DNA from: Haliea salexigens DSM 19537
GTDB lineage: Bacteria; Pseudomonadota; Gammaproteobacteria; Pseudomonadales; Halieaceae
Length of the DNA stretch: 64,000 nucleotides
Direction of reading: 5' to 3'
NCBI RefSeq assembly: GCF_000423125.1
Contig: NZ_AUHJ01000001.1
Location: 248,001 to 312,000 of the forward strand
Shown: in pieces, positions 60,791-64,000 of the stretch
Layout: every line of letters starts with the position of its first letter
How positions within the stretch are numbered: the first letter of the stretch is position 1
The notes under the pieces: model-generated
Databases searched by the model: none
What the model saw: only the letters and a program-made list of their open reading frames with translations
What the model was told of the DNA's origin: nothing
Position numbers and translations under genes: made by a program

Positions 60791-61155
60791 TGATTACACC
60801 TCCTAGCTTCCAAAGTGTTCCAAATGGCAGCAACCATCAGCCCAACCAGCGCAGAGTACAGTAGCCATCCCAGTAGCGAAATGTTGTAAACAACCACCAA
60901 TGCACCAAAGCACACTACGGTTAAGGCTAATGGCCCGTACTTGCCATGTTTCCGAAATGACAGAAACGCGCCGAAAACTGCCAGCAGGCCGAATATTTGC
61001 ACGATGTACGCAATGTGCTCGGAGTAAGGCAGTAAAGCAGATAAACCGACTGTGCTGGCAACGGAAGCAAGAAACGGAAGGCAGCAAGGAGCCGCAGCGG
61101 CTACCGCTGACACACTACTTCCGACACCACCAAAACTTAGAAGGGATTCTTTCAT
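60772..61155 (-). CDS. merT: MerT-like mercuric ion transporter
   Basis: A 127-residue membrane protein with four helices. The Hg-binding pair C24-C25 lies in the first helix (APCCLPFLAS), and the C-terminus has CNQC (residues 120-123). The first cysteines sit exactly where MerT has them. Four helices rather than three is closer to MerC or long MerT forms. AAGGT lies nine bases upstream of the ATG. It imports Hg(II) from the periplasm; no MerP or MerA gene accompanies it. Confidence 0.85.
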   Translation of the reverse strand: MKESLLSFGGVGSSVSAVAAAAPCCLPFLASVASTVGLSALLPYSEHIAYIVQIFGLLAVFGAFLSFRKHGKYGPLALTVVCFGALVVVYNISLLGWLLYSALVGLMVAAIWNTLEARRCNQCVAQA

Positions 61156-61186
61156 GGCATGAGACCTTGACTATTAAGACACGGTC

Positions 61187-61218
61187 AGTGTAAATCCCGT
61201 ACCTAAGTACGGCGTCAA
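61187..61218 (-). promoter_or_regulatory. MerR-type operator-promoter in front of merT
   Basis: Minus strand: TTGACG (61218-61213), dyad CCGTACTTAGGTACGG (61212-61197) and TACACT (61192-61187). The dyad equals the Tn21/Tn501 mer operator arms CCGTAC...GTACGG. The spacer is 20 bp (19 if TTACAC is the -10), the over-long spacing that MerR untwists. The -35 overlaps the merR stop codon. Confidence 0.85.
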
Positions 61219-61610
61219 TTCTTTTCTTCGATCAGGCTCTCTATGATGGGGCATCCCTCATAAGGCTTGCGATCTTTGCAACTGGCAACGGCTTGCTCCA
61301 AGACAGCTTCGATTTTGGCAAGATCATTCAATTTTTCACGCACCAGCAACAACTTCCGGTTAGCTACGCTCTCGACCTCCGCGCAATCGTATGCTGAAAG
61401 CTCAAGCAGGGAGGAAATTTCCGACAGCGTGAACCCAAGCGCTTGAGCGCGCTTGATGAAATACAGACGATCACGGTGAGACGTCGAGTAGTGCCGGTTC
61501 TCGCCGTATGGGCGCTCCGGAATATCCAGAAGCCCCCGCCGCTGATAGTAACGAACCGTCTCGACCGAAACTCCTGCACTTTTAGCAAGTTCACCTATTC
61601 TCATGATCAT
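61215..61610 (-). CDS. merR: MerR, mercury-responsive regulator
   Basis: A 131-residue MerR-family regulator. HTH RIGELAKSAGVSVETVRYYQRRGLL, dimer helix, and three Cys at 76, 111 and 120. Their spacings (35 and 9) equal the Hg(II)-binding C82, C117 and C126 of Tn501 MerR. It is unusual in pointing the same way as merT and lying upstream of its own operator. ATG at 61610 or 61604 comes within about ten bases of the attC core, so there is no room for a promoter or ribosome site inside the cassette. Expression must read in from the previous cassette. Confidence 0.92.
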   Translation of the reverse strand: MIMRIGELAKSAGVSVETVRYYQRRGLLDIPERPYGENRHYSTSHRDRLYFIKRAQALGFTLSEISSLLELSAYDCAEVESVANRKLLLVREKLNDLAKIEAVLEQAVASCKDRKPYEGCPIIESLIEEKN

Positions 61611-61617
61611 GGATGGC

Positions 61618-61690
61618 GTCTAACGCTGCAAACAGGGGCGCGCGTTAGCGTGTCCCGGCCGCAGGCCCTTGCTGCTTTGCCTTGTTAAAT
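61618..61690 (-). repeat. attC site 5 (between NTR-like gene and merR)
   Basis: Plus-strand cores GTCTAAC (61618-61624) and GTTAAAT (61684-61690). Arms GCAAACAG and CTGCTTTGC pair with one extra base, as in real attC. GGGGC/GCCC add to the stem. The 3' end of the NTR-like gene runs into it. Confidence 0.8.
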
Positions 61691-62196
61691 GCAACATCGG
61701 CTGATTTTGCCAATTCATTACAAAAGCGTGCTGACTGAGGCCAGCACTGAACATGCCAAAGCTTACCTTCGTATTCATAGCTATGGGCATACTGAACCCC
61801 GTACTCTTTTCCGATATCGTTAATAGCGTTTTCATCTTCTATATTACGCTCAACCAGTTCAACAATGGCGAAATTTTCGGAGGGTACAAAGTACGAATTA
61901 TCAGCGTCTTCTCTGAGATATACGAGATAAGTGGAGCCCAGAATATTGGCAGTATTCATCGAAGGAAACATATTCTTAAAATGAACATACTTTTTCCCAT
62001 TTCCTTTTAAGATAGCCTTTACGTCTCCACTCAACTCATAGCCTTTATTTGCAAAGTATTTACCGCTCGCAACAGTCACAATCCCTATAAAATCAGAAGA
62101 ATCCCACAACTGCTCATCAGTCAACCTATTAAGATCAGGTGTTTTTGCATCACAATATAATGAACCTAAAAGAATCAAAAATAGCAGTCTAGTCAT
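61645..62196 (-). CDS. Secreted NTR/TIMP-like protein (cassette 2)
   Basis: A 183-residue protein with a signal peptide (LLFLILLGSLYCDA). The blocks SSDFIGIVTVASGK, KAILKGNGKKYVHF and LGSTYLVYLREDA are in the same order as in the product at 55202, so the two are related. The last 15 residues are read from the attC-like site and are probably not functional. ATG is four bases after the core of the next site. No function is known. Confidence 0.72.
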   Translation of the reverse strand: MTRLLFLILLGSLYCDAKTPDLNRLTDEQLWDSSDFIGIVTVASGKYFANKGYELSGDVKAILKGNGKKYVHFKNMFPSMNTANILGSTYLVYLREDADNSYFVPSENFAIVELVERNIEDENAINDIGKEYGVQYAHSYEYEGKLWHVQCWPQSARFCNELAKSADVAFNKAKQQGPAAGTR

Positions 62197-62199
62197 ACC

Positions 62200-62263
62200 A
62201 TTTAACAGCTTATTAGAAAGACCGGACCGTATAACACCCGGCTTGCTAATCCCATAGTTGAAT
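62200..62263 (-). repeat. attC-like site 6 (right end of cluster)
   Basis: Plus-strand cores ATTTAAC (62200-62206) and GTTGAAT (62257-62263) match both consensus forms. Arms TTAG-AAAG-ACCGG and CCGGCTTGCTAA pair with small bulges. It is the last recognisable site; no integrase or attI lies to the right. Confidence 0.6.
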
Positions 62264-62590
62264 CACCCTTCTGCACGAAAAACCCCCATATTTCATTCAC
62301 ATAGAACCCCACTCCCCCCGGCACCAGCAGTTAGCAAGCCAAAACTAACCCCCTCACCATCAACCCCGACGCCAAAAATCCCTCACGGTTTCAGTGCCTT
62401 ACGCGCCCTCAAACCCCATCCCATCCAGAGGCCGATGAAAAGACAAGCTAATGCTTATAGCACGCACGCCTAAACATCCAAAACACGCTGTGCGCCAAGT
62501 CGCGCCTCACATCACACAATGGACCGGCAGAGCATTCATCTTCCACCCTATTCAAGCTATCCTGCCCCTCAAAATTAATGAGGAAACATC
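62264..62590. other. Non-coding stretch between cassette cluster and hupE
   Basis: About 330 bases rich in C and A on the plus strand (many ACCCC and CCCC runs). No ORF with a ribosome site, no integrase remnant, no tRNA and no riboswitch box was seen. A 72-codon plus-strand frame here is Pro/Lys/His-rich and unlikely. GAGGAAAC near the end is the ribosome site of hupE. Confidence 0.6.
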
Positions 62591-63178
62591 ATGCAGGTAA
62601 GCAAGCTACTCTGGGTCGCCGCTCTCGGCGTGTTACTCGCCACCAACGCGCACGCGCACTCGGCGGCGGACATTGGTGGAGGCTTTGTCAGTGGCTTGCT
62701 GCACCCGGTGCTGGGCTGGGACCACGTGGCGGCGATGGTAGCGGTGGGCTTGTGGGGGGCATTCCTCGGCTCACCGGCGCTCTGGCTACTGCCGGTCGTG
62801 TTTCCCCTGGTGATGGCGGTGGGCGGAGCGCTGGGCCTCGCCGGGGTGAACCTCCCCGGGGTGGAAATCGGCATTGCGGCGTCCGCCCTGGTGCTTGGCG
62901 CCATGATCCTGCTGGCCGCGCGCCCGCCGCTGTGGATTGCCGGGCTACTGGTCGCCTGCTTTGCCATTTTCCATGGCCACGCACACGGCACGGAACTGCC
63001 GGAAGCAGCCAGCCCGCTGGCCTATAGCCTGGGTTTTGTGATCGCTACCGGGTTGCTGCACTTGTCGGGCATCAGTTTTGGTCTGTTGGTGCGCTGGCCG
63101 GTGGGCCGCATGGCGGTGCGGGCGGCCGGCGCGCTTATCGCAATTGCCGGGGCCGTGTTCCTCGGTCAGGCCATTTGA
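62591..63178 (+). CDS. hupE: HupE/UreJ-family membrane protein
   Basis: A 195-residue protein with a signal peptide (residues 1-22) and five or six helices. HPVLGWDHVAAMVAVGLWGA and FAIFHGHAHGTELP are the Ni/Co-transporter histidine motifs. HupE serves hydrogenase or urease in some bacteria, but none is in the window. ATG has GAGGAAAC in front. A second HupE-like gene overlaps its stop. Confidence 0.93.
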   Translation: MQVSKLLWVAALGVLLATNAHAHSAADIGGGFVSGLLHPVLGWDHVAAMVAVGLWGAFLGSPALWLLPVVFPLVMAVGGALGLAGVNLPGVEIGIAASALVLGAMILLAARPPLWIAGLLVACFAIFHGHAHGTELPEAASPLAYSLGFVIATGLLHLSGISFGLLVRWPVGRMAVRAAGALIAIAGAVFLGQAI

Positions 63179-63774
63179 GCGCCGCTAACTGGCGCTGCCT
63201 GTTCACGGGGGGCGCACTGCTGTGTGCGGCGGTGCCCGCCTGGTCGCACGCGCCCATGCAGGGCATCGGGGAGTTCTACGGCGGCATTCTGCACCCCCTC
63301 GTAGTGCCGGCTCATGTGCTTGCGCTGGTGATGTTGGGCCTGCTGGCGGGTCAACGGGGCATGGCTGCCGTGCGCAGAACATACCTCGGCTTTCTGCCGG
63401 CACTGATAGCGGGCCTGGCGCTCTCCGGCACGCGCTTTGGCGGCGGCCAGGAGGCGCTGTTGCTGCTGCTTTCGGCGGTGACGGGTTTGCTGGTGGTGCT
63501 GCAGTGGCGTTGGCCCATCGCCCTGTTTCCCGCTGCGGGTGCTGCGGTGGCGCTGTTGCTGGGGCTGGACTCCGCACCGGAAGGGTTGGCGCTGGGGCCC
63601 TATGTAGCCACCCTCACCGGCACGGCACTCGGCGCCTTCGCCTGCCTTTTGCTGGTGGCGGACCTCAGCGAGCGCGCCGCGCACGGCTGGCAACGCACAG
63701 GGCTGCGGGTGCTGGGTTCCTGGGGTGCGGCCAGCGCAACGCTGGTGTATGCGATGCGCTGGCTGGTGCCCTGA
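63175..63774 (+). CDS. Second HupE/UreJ-like membrane protein
   Basis: A 199-residue membrane protein that starts at TTG overlapping the hupE stop by four bases. Signal peptide, then SHAPMQGIGEFYGGILHPLV, which keeps the first HupE motif in a changed form (HPLVVPAHVLALV). The second His cluster of HupE is absent, so metal handling may differ. Probably works with the upstream protein as a pair. Confidence 0.8.
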   Translation: MSAANWRCLFTGGALLCAAVPAWSHAPMQGIGEFYGGILHPLVVPAHVLALVMLGLLAGQRGMAAVRRTYLGFLPALIAGLALSGTRFGGGQEALLLLLSAVTGLLVVLQWRWPIALFPAAGAAVALLLGLDSAPEGLALGPYVATLTGTALGAFACLLLVADLSERAAHGWQRTGLRVLGSWGAASATLVYAMRWLVP

Positions 63775-63778
63775 GGCC

Positions 63779-64000
63779 TTAGGCCTCGTTGTAACCGGTA
63801 ATGGCCTTGGCGGCCTGGTAGGCAAAGGTCATGGCCGGGCCGAGGGTTGAACCAGGCCCCGGGTAGCAGGGCAAGGTGGGCGCGCTGCAGTTGCCAATGG
63901 CATACAGGCCGGGAATGATCGAGCCGTCTTCACGCAACACCTGGGCATCCGCGTTACACACCATGCCGCCCTGGGTGCCGAAATCGCCGGGGTCGACTTT
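63779..64000 (-). CDS. FAD-dependent 3-ketosteroid dehydrogenase/fumarate-reductase-like protein (C-terminus only)
   Basis: The frame is open to the right edge; 73 codons are seen. DPGDFGTQGGMVCNADAQVL and GLYAIGNCSAPTL then GPAMTFAYQAAKAI are the C-terminal FAD-binding blocks of 3-oxosteroid 1-dehydrogenase-like flavoproteins. The rest lies outside the window, so substrate and start are unknown. It converges on the HupE pair with a 4-bp gap. Confidence 0.85.
   Translation of the reverse strand, partial: KVDPGDFGTQGGMVCNADAQVLREDGSIIPGLYAIGNCSAPTLPCYPGPGSTLGPAMTFAYQAAKAITGYNEA

Noticed and set aside
62258-62473. A 72-codon plus-strand frame with Pro and Lys runs
   Set aside because: No ribosome site, odd composition and location in a non-coding C-rich stretch overlapping an attC-like core.
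62264-62590. Integron integrase or B12 riboswitch in the gap before hupE
   Set aside because: No integrase-like frame and no cobalamin box were found.
1-64000. CRISPR arrays, tRNA and rRNA genes, prophage modules
   Set aside because: No regularly spaced repeats, no cloverleaf or rRNA-like sequence, and no phage structural genes were recognised.

Overview
The window reads as chromosomal DNA of a GC-rich, aerobic, probably marine gammaproteobacterium. This is suggested by ppk1, the psp stress operon, a TonB receptor beside a PQQ dehydrogenase and a sulfatase, a WS/DGAT wax-ester synthase, a glutathione-dependent formaldehyde pathway and an alternative oxidase. A Cellvibrionales/Halieaceae-type host is my guess, not something shown by the sequence. 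No rRNA, tRNA or CRISPR array was recognised. Genes at both window edges are cut: a DUF2868 membrane protein on the left and a 3-ketosteroid-dehydrogenase-like flavoprotein on the right.

Layout. 1-12 kb holds housekeeping and envelope genes: a WYL regulator, quinone oxidoreductase, slipin/NfeD pair, MscS channel, CorA/ZntB transporter, WS/DGAT, a HerA-like ATPase and a periplasmic MsrA-MsrB fusion. 12-19.6 kb is a remarkably tight run of nine minus-strand genes. In order of transcription they are a thermostable-hemolysin-family protein, AMP-dependent acyl ligase, heme-oxygenase-like diiron oxidase, SDR, OmpR-type regulator, histidine kinase, cupredoxin, FTR1 iron permease and an outer-membrane-like protein. 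19.6-29.8 kb has ppk1 (with a candidate PHO box), a SpmA/SpmB-like protein, three alpha/beta hydrolases including S-formylglutathione hydrolase, the formaldehyde dehydrogenase, and pspABC with divergent pspF. 29.9-49.5 kb is a catabolic region: succinate-semialdehyde dehydrogenase, LysR regulator, PQQ alcohol dehydrogenase, TonB receptor, sulfatase, two class III aminotransferases, glycerol kinase, aldehyde dehydrogenase, acyl-CoA dehydrogenase, flavin monooxygenase, CoA transferase and an AEC carrier.

49.5-62.3 kb is an accessory region of lower GC made of small, unrelated genes almost all on the minus strand. From about 55.1 kb rightward it carries imperfect inverted-repeat sites with RYYYAAC/GTTRRRY ends next to stop codons. 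These look like integron attC sites, with no integrase in the window, so the stretch resembles an integrase-less cassette cluster (CALIN). Its cassettes encode a GIY-YIG/DUF4357 protein, a RelE/XRE toxin-antitoxin pair, a chorismate mutase buried under two IS3-family insertions, a merR-merT-Cys-rich mercury module with an internal mer operator, and two related secreted proteins. The window closes with two tandem HupE/UreJ-like membrane proteins.

The most interesting systems are the nine-gene diiron-oxidase/iron-uptake/two-component cluster, whose first gene has its ribosome site inside an inverted repeat, and the cassette cluster with its self-contained mercury module lacking MerA.
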